DNA of 64,000 nt from Desulfomonile sp963700305 (GTDB lineage: Bacteria; Desulfobacterota; Desulfomonilia; Desulfomonilales; Desulfomonilaceae), in assembly GCA_963700305.1 (NCBI GenBank), contig CAVOXB010000021.1:186001-250000 (forward strand), in the 5' to 3' direction. The translations under genes were made by a program, and so were the position numbers. The notes beneath the pieces were generated by a model. That model ran no database searches. It was not told the DNA's origin and saw only the letters and a list, made by a program, of their open reading frames with translations. Below are positions 49,901-58,222 of this stretch, piece by piece; positions within the stretch are counted from its first letter, which is position 1, and the number at the start of each line of letters is the position of its first letter.

Positions 49901-51396
49901 TCCCACAGCGAAGGATCTATTATCTGGCCGATAGCAGGAATAATCGTATCAACATCAACTACGAATTCCGACCCTTGGATCGGTACAGGACGCCTGCGGC
50001 CGGAATCGTCCGGTGGCCCGAGTTCCATTTTGATGCATTTCAATCCGCTGACCTTGCCATTGTTGGACACCACTTCCACTGGAGCAGTCAGGTACTGAAT
50101 CTTTACGCCTTCTTCTATGGCCGCATCCACTTCTGCCATGAATGCAGGCATTTCCTTCTTGGATCGGCGGTACAGTATGTAGACGTCAGCGCCGAGTCGA
50201 GTCAGTGTTCTGGCAGCGTCTATGGCAACGTTTCCACCACCGATTACCGCGGCTTTCTTGACCCCGTTGGCCGGCTTGCCTAGAGCGGCGTCTCTCAGGA
50301 AATCAACCCCCTGAATTACGCCCTCGGAATTTTCGCCAGGAATGGCAAGGCTGGCGCCCTTCTGACATCCAACAGCAAGATATATCGACTTGAAACCCTG
50401 ATCTTTGAGATCCTTAATGGAAATGTCTTTGCCCAGAGCGGTATTTGTCTTGGCTTCCACCCCGAGGCTCAGGATATGCTGAATTTCTTTTTCTAGAATA
50501 TCTCTGGGGAGCCTGTATTCAGGTATTCCCACTCTGAGCCAGCCGCCAAGAACGGGGCCGGCCTCAAATATCGTGACCTTGAATCCTTCCAGAGCCAAAT
50601 AATAAGCGGCTGAAAGACCGGCTGGTCCTGAACCTACTATGGCGACCTTCTCTTCCCGGGGAGTGATTTCAGGAAGCGCCAGAGTCGAGTAGTCAATCTG
50701 ATCTGCTGCAAATCTTTTCAATTTGCAGATGGAAACCGGCTGGTCCTTCTCGGCCCTTCGGCACACTGTTTCGCATGGATGAGGACAAACGCGGCCCAAG
50801 ACTCCCGGAAGTGGAAGTTGTTTATAAATAAGTTCAACAGCCTGTTTATATTTTCCCTGAGTGATCAGCTGGACATAACCCTGGACATTGATATGCGCAG
50901 GACAGGTCATCACGCAGGGGGCGCGGTCGGCCTTGTCTATGACAAAGGTCTGCGGAATCGTCTGAGGGAAAAGCCTATAAGTCGCGGATCTCTTGCTGAG
51001 ATCCTCGTCAAACTTATTGGGCAGGTGAACCGGACACACGGACGCGCAATCGCCACACGCCTTGCATCGGTCTTTTCTGATGTACCTGGATTTCTGGCGG
51101 ATTGTAACCTGGAAGTTGCCTTCTTGCCCCTGGACGTCTGCCAGCTCGCTGTAGGACAGGAGTTCGATATTGGGATTCTGCCCGACGGTAACCAACTTCG
51201 GAGAAAAGATACAAGTGGAGCAATCGTTAGTGGGGAAAGTTTTATCTAGTTGGGCCATTCGGCCGCCTATTCCCGTCTGATTCTCAACCAAATATACCTT
51301 GTAACCCGATTCCGCGAGATCTAATGAGGCTTGTACGCCAGCAATTCCGCCTCCGACGACGAGCGCGGCGCCTACCACGTCCTTCGGTTGGGCCAT
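46969..51396 (-). CDS. hdrA: HdrA-like subunit fused to a GltD/NfnB-type NAD(P)H module, 1475 residues
   Basis: Flavin and iron-sulfur hub of the Hdr complex. Order: HdrA FAD fold (LVVGGGIAGVQASLDLAES) with NDCSTCIFSPKL; ferredoxin motif CKACGDCASVCPV; an inserted GltD-like module (CVMTCPAHINVQGYVQL, VAIVGSGPAGLSAAYYLA, then AVIGGGNVAIDAARTLTRLG for NAD(P)H); CLNCGVCSECMECVKACP; remaining HdrA region; a second HdrA unit (IGVFICRCGINIANTVDV, NTLVIGGGVAGMTSALNL); C-terminal clusters CAVCLTCVRLCPYG and CQGCGICSSVCPAKAIE. It is more than twice the length of a standard HdrA. Fully open over 4.4 kb. Two flavins and a pyridine-nucleotide module fit electron bifurcation or confurcation, inferred only. 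Confidence 0.93.
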   Translation of the reverse strand: MAQPKDVVGAALVVGGGIAGVQASLDLAESGYKVYLVENQTGIGGRMAQLDKTFPTNDCSTCIFSPKLVTVGQNPNIELLSYSELADVQGQEGNFQVTIRQKSRYIRKDRCKACGDCASVCPVHLPNKFDEDLSKRSATYRLFPQTIPQTFVIDKADRAPCVMTCPAHINVQGYVQLITQGKYKQAVELIYKQLPLPGVLGRVCPHPCETVCRRAEKDQPVSICKLKRFAADQIDYSTLALPEITPREEKVAIVGSGPAGLSAAYYLALEGFKVTIFEAGPVLGGWLRVGIPEYRLPRDILEKEIQHILSLGVEAKTNTALGKDISIKDLKDQGFKSIYLAVGCQKGASLAIPGENSEGVIQGVDFLRDAALGKPANGVKKAAVIGGGNVAIDAARTLTRLGADVYILYRRSKKEMPAFMAEVDAAIEEGVKIQYLTAPVEVVSNNGKVSGLKCIKMELGPPDDSGRRRPVPIQGSEFVVDVDTIIPAIGQIIDPSLWDGNQDLERTRRNTIAVDPISYATSIPGVYSGGDAGTGPATVVEAVAAGKQAAESIARQIKGEDLYEGRPWTGVDNPEYPPIPNIRPQARAKSPELSVTERKGFAEVELAFAENEAVAEANRCLNCGVCSECMECVKACPAEAVDHTIEDQLLNVNVGTIILSTGYEMINPDKVRGEFSYGTAPNVLTNMEFERMLSASGPNAGEVKRPSDGKHPKKVAWIQCVGSRDAQKGMPHCSSICCMASIKEAVIAKEHDSNIEPTIFYMDIRAYGKDFDAYYERAKNEGGVRFIHSMVSRVVEDPISHNLGITYLDESQKLNSETFDMVVLAVGLKTSEESRAMAKKLGVELNESQFCSTSSFDPVSSTRPGVFVAGMLQGPKDIPQTVMEASAAAGASSKLLATARNTMTTKIQFPPQRDVSEEEPRIGVFICRCGINIANTVDVPRVVEHVKTLPNVVVAEERLFTCSQDTQEAFLKIIEENRLNRLVVAACSPRTHEPMFQLTMEKSALNPYLFTMTNIRDQCSWVHASRKEDATLKAMDLSRMAVARAQLLAPLEKGKMEVCHNTLVIGGGVAGMTSALNLGDQGFDVYLVEKSDKLGGNALSIEKTIHGEAVKPFLTDLVSKVEAHPKVQVFNGAAFTDLTGHVGHFKGKVVSNGSSQDIEFGAAVIATGAVESKPKEYLYGEHPAVVTQHTLEERIIAGDPTLKNINSAVFIQCVGSRCDERPWCSKICCAGSVRLSERLKEINPNAKTYILYRDLRTYGLLEKYYADARKSGTIFVRFDPETKPLVEAAGDKVKIVVRDPVLDENITISADLLTLAAAVDPGESTKQLGQLFKVTINSNGYFVEAHMKLRPVDFTTEGVFLAGLAHYPKPIDESIAQATAAAQRAAIILSKDEMTFPGVISKVDGSKCAVCLTCVRLCPYGAPRITEEHVAEIVPALCQGCGICSSVCPAKAIELQHFRDDQVFQEIDALLESAS

Positions 51397-51666
51397 AGGA
51401 GTTTCACCTTCCGAGAGATTTTTTTGAAGCGATGGAGTGTCTTCTATAATTAGCAGTAACAGCGTTGTATGTCAAATGATTGCAGCATCGCAATTGGCTA
51501 CCAAAAGCAACCGTTCGCGACAGGCGAAGGCTGCCATTGTGAGGAGCGAAAGCTATAAACAATCTCTCTCGTGCACAAGAGCAACCCAACGAATTCCTTC
51601 GCATCGCTCGCAGCGACGTCGTGGGTGTAGTCTCCTTTGCGCGAAAACGAGCTATAAAGGCAGGCG
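51397..51666. repeat. Intergenic gap with REP-like repeat, copy 3
   Basis: Between the hdr operon and the radical-SAM gene. About 51529-51620 has CCATTGTGAGGAGCGAAAGC and TTCGCATCGCTCGCAGCGACG, a diverged copy of the dispersed family. No gene seen; it should hold the hdr promoter. Confidence 0.45.
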
Positions 51667-53013
51667 TCAATTTTCATTCATCTGAAAATGCTGAGTGATG
51701 CGTTTTCGCAACTCGCCAAGGAATTGCCAATTCACTTCAGGATCGGCTGCAGAGAGCAGGGTGCAATTTTGGAATAGCGGCTCTTTGTCAATAGGATACC
51801 TACTGTGAGCAATTGCCTCCTGCCACATAGCGGTCCCCGGAATGGGGGAAAATTCAGCTAATTTCGGGTGTGCTCCAGCAGCAAGCACAGTGTCCACGTC
51901 GGTTTCGATACTTTCCGCGGACTGGCCGGGCAAGCCGACGAGAAGATACGCTCCAATTTGCTTGGGGGAAAATCCAGCGTCTTTGAGGTTCCTGACAGCG
52001 GAAAAGAAATCCTTGAAATCTGTTTTTCCCCCCGTTCGTGAGTGAAACTCGTCCGATGAAGATTCAAGCCCTATGCGAATCGTCTTAAAACCAGCTTTAT
52101 TCATGGCAATAGCGACCGAGCGATCCATGGCTGACGCGTGCAAGCCATTCGGCGCATGGATCCGTAATCCTGGCAACCGCTCGGCGATGGTTTCAAGGAT
52201 GGGTATCGCGTGCGATTGTGCGTGCACCAGGAACGCGTCGTCATAAAGCGCTATGTCTGTGACGCCGTATTTCAAAACAGCAGCCTCAATTTCCCGAACC
52301 ACATCGCGAGGATGGCGCTGAACAAAATTGGGCGCCAATTTCCGTGAGGCGCAATAAGCGCATTTGAATGGGCATCCTCTGGAAGTGATCACGGGCAAAA
52401 AACGTACCCGGCGCATCAGATCTAGTGCAGGCAGAAATTCCAGCGTAGCGGAAGTCTCTTCTGCCGTAGTCGCTACGCCGGTCCAACGAAACAGAGCATC
52501 TGCCAGGATCTCTTCTCCTGGCCCTGGAAGCACTTCATCCGCTCCAACAGTCATGGCCGAGTGATCGGTGAGGAGCGAAGCATAGATTCCGCCCAGCAAG
52601 ATTGGGACGTGAGGATAGGCTTCCCTCAAAATTTCTATAGTCTCCCTGATTCCAGGATACCAGTAGGTCATGAGACTCGTCACAAGAATCAGTGCCGGCC
52701 TCGGAAGCGCTTTCAGATCTTTTCGCATTATTTCCGGATTTACGCCATAGCGACAGTATGTCCTCGGGATTCCTCCGAGACATTCCGGACAAGGAATAGG
52801 AGTCCTGTGAAAGTGGCCATGAGCATGCGATCGAACCCTTAGTGACGGCATTTCCGGATGATCCGGATCTACACAATCGAGCAAACGAGGCTCCCAGCCA
52901 AGCTTTTTCAATCTGGATGCCAATACGAGCAGACCCATAGGCCTCGCCCACAGGTCGTACGCGGCGAAATCGTGGATCCAAGGATTTACAAGAAGAATTT
53001 CAGGTCGTTTCAT
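51667..53013 (-). CDS. B12-binding-domain radical SAM protein
   Basis: A 448-residue enzyme with an N-terminal cobalamin-binding fold (LLVNPWIHDFAAYDLWARPM, LLGGIYASLLTDHSAM) and a radical-SAM core with the CxxxCxxC site (TSRGCPFKCAYCASRKLAP). Between them is a Cys-rich stretch (PIPCPECLGGIPRTYCRYG). The C-terminal part includes LVGLPGQSAESIETDVDTV, typical of the Elp3/MiaB-like barrel. Family members methylate or rearrange lipids, cofactors or peptides; the substrate cannot be deduced. It is monocistronic with a poor ribosome site. Intact. Confidence 0.9.
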   Translation of the reverse strand: MKRPEILLVNPWIHDFAAYDLWARPMGLLVLASRLKKLGWEPRLLDCVDPDHPEMPSLRVRSHAHGHFHRTPIPCPECLGGIPRTYCRYGVNPEIMRKDLKALPRPALILVTSLMTYWYPGIRETIEILREAYPHVPILLGGIYASLLTDHSAMTVGADEVLPGPGEEILADALFRWTGVATTAEETSATLEFLPALDLMRRVRFLPVITSRGCPFKCAYCASRKLAPNFVQRHPRDVVREIEAAVLKYGVTDIALYDDAFLVHAQSHAIPILETIAERLPGLRIHAPNGLHASAMDRSVAIAMNKAGFKTIRIGLESSSDEFHSRTGGKTDFKDFFSAVRNLKDAGFSPKQIGAYLLVGLPGQSAESIETDVDTVLAAGAHPKLAEFSPIPGTAMWQEAIAHSRYPIDKEPLFQNCTLLSAADPEVNWQFLGELRKRITQHFQMNEN

Positions 53014-53257
53014 GCTAGTTTACGTGCTGCAGATGATCCTGTAGTGTGTATCGAAAAGCGCGGAGAATCAAGACCAACGATAATATTTTCGCCCCGCTCG
53101 GGCCTCTAGTATTCACATCTTCGGGCTGCAAGCGGGAAAAGAGCCGGAACAGATTCGGGGGTATAATCACCCTCACAGAAGAGGGTTGACGAGATGCTGT
53201 TCGTAATTTCTCACCGGGAATTCAGGAGTGAAGGGGTTCCTGACCCGGAGCCGAAAA
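53014..53257. other. Short intergenic region before ybaB
   Basis: No gene. dnaX, often directly upstream of ybaB-recR in bacteria, is absent. Confidence 0.4.
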
Positions 53258-53584
53258 ATGGAGGCTAATAACGTGTTCGGCATGAAAGATTTGATTCAGC
53301 AAGCTCAAGGCTTGCAGACAAAAATGTCCCAAATACAGGAAGAGCTCGCGGGGAAAATCGTGGTGGGCAGCGCGGGCGGAGATATGGTTACTGTAGAAGC
53401 AAACGGTGCTCAAGAAATACTATCGGTGAAAATTGAGAAAGAGCTGCTGGATGCCAATGATGCTGAGTTTCTTCAAGATCTTATAGTTGCCGCCACAAAT
53501 GACGCCCTGCGAAAAAGTAGAGACCTCATGGCTCAAGAAATGGCAAAGCTCACCGGGGGCTTGAAGATTCCAGGCCTTACTTAG
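53258..53584 (+). CDS. ybaB: YbaB/EbfC nucleoid-associated protein
   Basis: A 108-residue DNA-binding protein from the ATG at 53258, chosen because GGAG lies 8 bp upstream; a GTG at 53228 would add 10 residues. Conserved parts are GMKDLIQQAQGLQTKMSQIQ, the strand-rich centre (VVGSAGGDMVTVEANGAQEI) and AATNDALRKSRDLMAQEM. It precedes recR by 27 bp, the usual pairing. Probably helps chromosome organisation or recombination repair. Confidence 0.94.
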   Translation: MEANNVFGMKDLIQQAQGLQTKMSQIQEELAGKIVVGSAGGDMVTVEANGAQEILSVKIEKELLDANDAEFLQDLIVAATNDALRKSRDLMAQEMAKLTGGLKIPGLT

Positions 53585-53611
53585 GTCGCAGACCGAAAAT
53601 AGGGGTGAGTA

Positions 53612-54202
53612 TTGGTCGGCCCTTTAGAAGATTTGGTAAACGCGTTGAAGCGGCTGCCGGGAGTTGGCGAGAAGACTGCCACCAGGTACGCGTTTTATGT
53701 CATGAACGCGAATGAGGCAGAAATTGAGGAACTCGTCCGAGCCGTAAGAGACGTAAAACAAAAGTTGCAGCTTTGTTCCCGGTGCTTTCACCTGACGGAC
53801 GTAGACCCCTGCGAGATTTGCTCGAATGCAAAGCGGGACGCAAGCCGCGTGTGCGTCGTCGAGACTCCCATGGACTTGATGGCCATTGAAAAGGCCGGTC
53901 ATTTCCAGGGGATTTACCATGTGCTCCATGGAGTTCTTTCTCCTCTGGATGCGATAGGGCCTTCAGACATTCGCCTATCGGAACTCCTTGAGCGCGTTGG
54001 GAATGAAAACATCCAGGAAGTGATATTGGCTCTTAATCCTACTGTTGAAGGTGAGTCCACGGCCGCGTACATTGGGGAGCGGCTCAAAGGAAGCGGCGTG
54101 ATTGTGTCTAGGATTGCATACGGAATCCCAATAGGAGGGTCTTTGGAGTATTCCGATCCTTTGACGCTTTCAAGGGCGTTGGAAAACAGGAAGAAGATGT
54201 GA
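53612..54202 (+). CDS. recR: Recombination protein RecR
   Basis: A 196-residue RecFOR component that helps load RecA at gaps. The TTG at 53612 follows AGGGGTGAG. It contains the helix-hairpin-helix (ALKRLPGVGEKTATRYAFYV), the C4 zinc finger (CSRCFHLTDVDPCEIC), the Toprim block (VCVVETPMDLMAIEKAG, LNPTVEGESTAAYI) and the C-terminal Walker-like GIPIGGSLEYSDPLTLSRAL. Complete and normal in length; operon with ybaB. Confidence 0.96.
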   Translation: MVGPLEDLVNALKRLPGVGEKTATRYAFYVMNANEAEIEELVRAVRDVKQKLQLCSRCFHLTDVDPCEICSNAKRDASRVCVVETPMDLMAIEKAGHFQGIYHVLHGVLSPLDAIGPSDIRLSELLERVGNENIQEVILALNPTVEGESTAAYIGERLKGSGVIVSRIAYGIPIGGSLEYSDPLTLSRALENRKKM

Positions 54203-54258
54203 CGGCCATAAAATCTTTTAGATTGAGTATTGTTGCAGTTAAAGACCAGGAGACCCCT

Positions 54259-54478
54259 ATGAAATGTTTCATCTGCAAACAAGGCGAAGCTAAACCCGGC
54301 AAGGTTACTGTAACGCTGAGGGGAAACCACGATTATTGTCAAGGGAGTTCCTGCTGAAATCTGCGATAATTGCGGAGAATACTATCTTGACGAACAGGTT
54401 ACAGACCAAATTCTAACAATGGCAGAGGAAGCAGTGAAGAAGAACGTAGAGGTGGAAATCCTCCGTTTTGCCGAGTAG
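54259..54478 (+). pseudogene. YgiT/MqsA-type zinc-finger antitoxin-like protein, frameshifted
   Basis: The ATG at 54259, behind AGGAGA, begins MKCFICKQGEAKPGKVTVTL, a two-Cys knuckle; an extra G in a GGGG run near 54321 ends the frame at once. The next frame carries on as TTIIVKGVPAEICDNCGEYY, with the second Cys pair, to FAE and a stop at 54478. The restored protein of about 72 residues is the zinc-finger half typical of YgiT antitoxins, without the HTH domain. No toxin gene is adjacent (56 bp to recR, opposite-strand gene after), so it is an orphan. Confidence 0.75.
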
Positions 54479-54511
54479 ATAGAAAGGTCTCGGGGTTCCC
54501 TCCTCAAGGTA

Positions 54512-55678
54512 TCAACTCTCCCGAAGCGCATCCACAATCTTAAGGCGGGAGGCTCTCCACGCGGGAAGCATGCCACCAAGTAAACCCATCGTCAACGCAA
54601 ACCCCATGGTGTAACCGGCAATCGATGGAGTAAGCCTGAAGCCGAAAGCCAGCTCCGAAAAAGTTGTCCAATTCATCGTGGATATTGTCAGGAGCTGAAG
54701 CATTGAACTACAGCCTATCCCCGCGAGCCCTCCCAGCAAACCGAGCAGAAGTGACTCCCCTAAAAAAGCGCCGAGAATACTGACCCTACTGAATCCCAGA
54801 GCCCTCAATGTACCGATTTCTCTGACCCGATTGGCAACAGCCGAATACATTGTCACCATTGCACCGAGAATTGCACCTATGCTGAAGAAAGTGGTTATGG
54901 CAATCCCCAGGATTCGAATGAACTTGGACATAATCTCAGACTGTTCTTTATAGAAGTCGATTTCCCGTTTGACCTGAACCGTAAGTCTGGGGTCATGTTC
55001 AAGTCGGTGCTTGAAATCCTCGAAGGCCTTTCCGCCCGGCACACGTGCAATCAAACAGGAATAAGTATCCCTCCGAAATGCCTGCATCAATTGGTCTGCG
55101 TCCGCCCAAACCTCAGAGTTGAAAGCTGTCTTGCCTGCATCAAAGATCCCTACGACTACCCAGTCGGACATGGCAAAACGCAAAGTACAACCTAAATATC
55201 CGTTCTTTATTGTATCAGCCATGCTTTTGCCGGCAATGATCTCCCTTGAACCTGGCCGAAATGTGCGGCCTGCGATCATCTTCACCTGGGGCCTGAGTTC
55301 CATCGAATGCTGCCCTACCCCGCGGATCACCACATTGGTCGGTTTATTCGTTTCTCTCTTGGGAAGAGTGACAAGCACGAGCGATTCCTTGGACGCTATA
55401 GACTCCCCGAGATCATTTATGGATACTTCGGGCTGAACCTCTATCAATGCAGCGGATTTTCGGTCGATTTGACTCGAAACTTCTGTTTCGGCGCCTGCCC
55501 TCAGGGTGATAGCGTTTTCCGGAGAACCGGTCTCCACCAGAGTCTGTTCCAAACCCTCTGCAAGCATCAAAACCGCAGCGAACACGAAAGTCACAAGAGC
55601 CATGCCTCCAGCTGTAAGCATGGTTGTCAATTTCCGCGTCCAGAGGTTCCGGATACTGTAACTGAGGGGAATCGCCAT
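54512..55678 (-). CDS. MacB/FtsX-type ABC transporter permease
   Basis: A 388-residue inner-membrane permease with four helices: an N-terminal one (LTTMLTAGGMALVTFVFAAV), a large periplasmic domain (MELRPQVKMIAGRTFRPGSR) and three C-terminal helices with the FtsX motif SAVANRVREIGTLRALGFSR. This is the arrangement of lipoprotein-release and macrolide-type exporters that act on periplasmic substrates. The ATG is 9 bp past the lipB stop, so they share a transcript. No ATPase gene is adjacent in the window. Intact. Confidence 0.9.
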   Translation of the reverse strand: MAIPLSYSIRNLWTRKLTTMLTAGGMALVTFVFAAVLMLAEGLEQTLVETGSPENAITLRAGAETEVSSQIDRKSAALIEVQPEVSINDLGESIASKESLVLVTLPKRETNKPTNVVIRGVGQHSMELRPQVKMIAGRTFRPGSREIIAGKSMADTIKNGYLGCTLRFAMSDWVVVGIFDAGKTAFNSEVWADADQLMQAFRRDTYSCLIARVPGGKAFEDFKHRLEHDPRLTVQVKREIDFYKEQSEIMSKFIRILGIAITTFFSIGAILGAMVTMYSAVANRVREIGTLRALGFSRVSILGAFLGESLLLGLLGGLAGIGCSSMLQLLTISTMNWTTFSELAFGFRLTPSIAGYTMGFALTMGLLGGMLPAWRASRLKIVDALRES

Positions 55679-55687
55679 TTGAACTAT

Positions 55688-56362
55688 CTACTGGCCTATC
55701 GTGAGAAGCTGTTCCAGCGAACATGGCTCCAGGTTTACTCGAAATACCTTAGCAAAGGATTTCACAAGGGCAGTCCTTGCGGCTTCCATTGAGACTGGTC
55801 CCTCCACCAGCTCATTGAGGCTGATCATTCTCACGTCGGGCATTCCGCAAGATACCATGAATTCCGACGGGTTTGTCTGAAGGTTAACATTTACGCTGAA
55901 GCCATGAAATGCGATACGCCTGCTGATTCTGATCCCTATTGACGCTATCTTGTTGTTTGAACTTGTCCAGACGCCGATCTTATCCTTTTGTCTGAATCCG
56001 GAGACCTCGAACTCATTCAAGGCCATTACAGTTGTCTCCTCGAGCCTGCGCACGTATTCTCTCACGGAGATACTCAATGATCTCAAGTTCACAACTGGAT
56101 AGCAGACAATCTGGCCTGGTCCGTGAAACGTCGCTTCACCTCCCCGATCGACTGAAAAGAGGTCTATTCCACGCTGTCTAAGGCATTCTTCCGACACCAA
56201 GAGGTCCGAGCTTTTCCCCCGAACCCCGAGGGTAACCGTCGGAGGATGCTCGAGCACGAGCAGGACGTCAGGACAACCGACAGAAATCTTTTTCTGAACG
56301 ATATCTTTTTGAATATTATGGGCCAGATCGTATTCGATTACTGGAAGGTCCACAAGTAGCAT
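55688..56362 (-). CDS. lipB: Octanoyl-[acyl-carrier-protein]:protein transferase LipB
   Basis: Transfers octanoyl from ACP to lipoyl domains, the first step of lipoate synthesis. About 224 residues from the ATG at 56362 (MLLVDLPVIEYDLA). Conserved: LVLEHPPTVTLGVRG, the nucleotide-like DRGGEATFHGPGQIVCYP, the catalytic Lys in NNKIASIGIRISRR followed by FHGFSVNVNL, and the catalytic Cys in VSCGMPDVRM. lipA is not nearby. Likely serves pyruvate or glycine-cleavage type complexes. Intact; followed by the permease. Confidence 0.95.
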   Translation of the reverse strand: MLLVDLPVIEYDLAHNIQKDIVQKKISVGCPDVLLVLEHPPTVTLGVRGKSSDLLVSEECLRQRGIDLFSVDRGGEATFHGPGQIVCYPVVNLRSLSISVREYVRRLEETTVMALNEFEVSGFRQKDKIGVWTSSNNKIASIGIRISRRIAFHGFSVNVNLQTNPSEFMVSCGMPDVRMISLNELVEGPVSMEAARTALVKSFAKVFRVNLEPCSLEQLLTIGQ

Positions 56363-56497
56363 GCAACATATCCACAAAGAGCAATCAGATTATACCACTT
56401 CGCTTTTGTAAGCCCAATTTTGGCCGGCATGGAGGCCTGTCGTCACTATACAAATTGCCGAAATTCTTGTCCGATACGGGAAAGGCGATCCGTCACC

Positions 56498-56544
56498 CTG
56501 GACCCCGGATCAGTGTCCGGGGCAAGCTTTGATCCGGGGTCCAG
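56498..56544. repeat. Perfect 15-bp inverted repeat, intergenic element
   Basis: CTGGACCCCGGATCA (56498-56512) and its exact complement (56530-56544) flank a 17-bp loop; a smaller CCTGC/GCAGG hairpin and GGAATGACG follow. The type is common in bacterial intergenic space. Confidence 0.75.
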
Positions 56545-56799
56545 ATTCTGGATTCCTGCCTTCGCAGGAATGACGAGGAAACGGACATTATTTTTGGCAG
56601 CTGCTATAACTGATGGCGGGGCTTGCCGCGCTGCCCGGCCAATTCGGTCTTATCTATTTTTTGGCGAATTGGTTTAGTGTAGCTTACCTTCCATTCGACA
56701 GGCAAGAGATTACCCTTACGTCCCCAGTACCGACGGCAAGAGAGAACTCCGGAGGTTGCAATTTTTGCAAGTGGGCGAAGGTACGTGCCTCGGAGAAAT

Positions 56800-56872
56800 G
56801 TCATAGCGAGCGCAGCTAAGCAATCTCATTTTCCCCATGAGATTGCTTAGTTTGCCTGCTTCTCGCAATGAC
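56800..56872. repeat. REP-like repeat, copy 4, with perfect 14-bp stem
   Basis: CTAAGCAATCTCAT (56816-56829) pairs perfectly with ATGAGATTGCTTAG (56837-56850). The outer ends are TGTCATAGCGAG and CTCGCAATGACA. This is the best-preserved copy of the family. Apart from the two repeats the gap 56363-56930 shows no gene. Confidence 0.75.
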
Positions 56873-56930
56873 AGGGTTACCCCGAGTAGCTGAAAAGATG
56901 ACGCGGAAATCGTCGGTGAAGATGATCGTA

Positions 56931-58121
56931 TTAGACTTTTTCCACTATCAACGCAGCGCCCATTCCTCCTCCAACGCAGAGGGTTGCCAAACCTCGTTTG
57001 ACATCTTCCCGCTTCTTCATTTCATGAATCAATGTAGTGAAGATGCGTGCTCCCGAAGCTCCGATTGGGTGCCCCAGCGCCACTGCTCCGCCGTTCACAT
57101 TGACGTTGACGTTCTCAGAATCAAAGCCAAGATCAGCTGCCACGGCAAGGGTCTGCGCTGCGAAAGCTTCGTTGGCCTCGATCAGATCAATGTCCTTGAG
57201 TGTGAGTCCTGCCTTCTGAAGGGCTTTCCTTGTGGCAGGCACGGGACCGATTCCCATGATCTTGGGGTCCACACCTGCGGAAGCGTACGACACCACTTTC
57301 ACCATGGGTTTCAGGCCGAGCTCTTTTGCCTTTTCAGCAGACATGACCAGTATCGCTGCTGCTCCATCATTTATACCGGACGCATTGCCGGCTGTAACTG
57401 TTCCATCCTTCTTGAAAGCGGGCTTCAACTTGGAAACAGTTTCTATGGTAGTCCCGAGCCGCGGATGCTCGTCTGTGTCGAATACTTTCGGATCGCCCTT
57501 GCGCTGAGGAATGACTACTGGCACGATCTCATCCTTGAAACGACCTTCCTTGATGGCCTTTTCAGCTCGCTGCTGACTCAAGACACTGAACTGGTCTTGC
57601 TGCTCACGGGTAACATTGTATTTCTCGGCCACATTCTCGGCCGTGATTCCCATGTGATAGTTATTGAAGATTTCCCAAAGACCATCGTGGATCATCAGGT
57701 CCACCATCGCATCATCGTTCATGCGTGCTCCCCAACGGGCTTTTGTAAGTGCGTAAGGAGCAGCGGACATATTCTCCGTGCCACCTGCTATCACAACGTC
57801 CGCATCGCCAGCCTTGATAACCTGAGCGGCAAGTGAAACAGCCCTGAGCCCGGAAGCGCAAACCTTATTTATGGTTAACGCGGGGATGTCCTGAGGAATA
57901 CCCGATCTGATCAACACCTGTCGCGCTACATTCTGCCCTTGGCCTGCTTGAAGCACGCATCCGAAGATTAATTCCTCCACCTGAGAAGGATCGATGCCGG
58001 TCCTTTTGATCAGTTCTTTTACTACTATACTGCCCAACTCTACCGCGGGAACTGTGGCTAGGCCTCCTCCAAAAGACCCCACCGGCGTACGCACCGCGTC
58101 TATAATAACCACTTCCTTCAT
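56931..58121 (-). CDS. Acetyl-CoA C-acetyltransferase (thiolase)
   Basis: A 396-residue thiolase joining or splitting acetoacetyl-CoA. ATG at 58121 behind CAGGAGG. The nucleophile is Cys88 (INKVCASGLRAVSLAAQV); the second site is GGAVALGHPIGASGAR with its His, and the acid/base Cys lies in CVGGGMGAALIVE. VVIAGGTENMSAAPYAL and NANGASG-like NASGINDGAAAILVM match the family. It may serve short-chain fatty-acid degradation or acetoacetyl-CoA formation. It stands alone, not in a beta-oxidation operon. Intact. Confidence 0.95.
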   Translation of the reverse strand: MKEVVIIDAVRTPVGSFGGGLATVPAVELGSIVVKELIKRTGIDPSQVEELIFGCVLQAGQGQNVARQVLIRSGIPQDIPALTINKVCASGLRAVSLAAQVIKAGDADVVIAGGTENMSAAPYALTKARWGARMNDDAMVDLMIHDGLWEIFNNYHMGITAENVAEKYNVTREQQDQFSVLSQQRAEKAIKEGRFKDEIVPVVIPQRKGDPKVFDTDEHPRLGTTIETVSKLKPAFKKDGTVTAGNASGINDGAAAILVMSAEKAKELGLKPMVKVVSYASAGVDPKIMGIGPVPATRKALQKAGLTLKDIDLIEANEAFAAQTLAVAADLGFDSENVNVNVNGGAVALGHPIGASGARIFTTLIHEMKKREDVKRGLATLCVGGGMGAALIVEKV

Positions 58122-58222
58122 AAAAACCTCCTGATTCTGTGTCTTATTTGCTGCTTCCTGCCGCGGCCCGAACAGAGCGACCTGTATCGAGGGGATATTT
58201 GGGAAACTATATAGGCTACCTT

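Noticed and set aside
48562..50283. 573-codon open frame antisense to hdrA
   Set aside because: It is the mirror of a well-conserved gene with high third-position bias; its His/Cys/Arg-rich translation shows no domain and there is no ribosome site.
56868..57836. 322-codon plus-strand frame opposite the thiolase
   Set aside because: The thiolase has every catalytic motif; this frame is its shadow.
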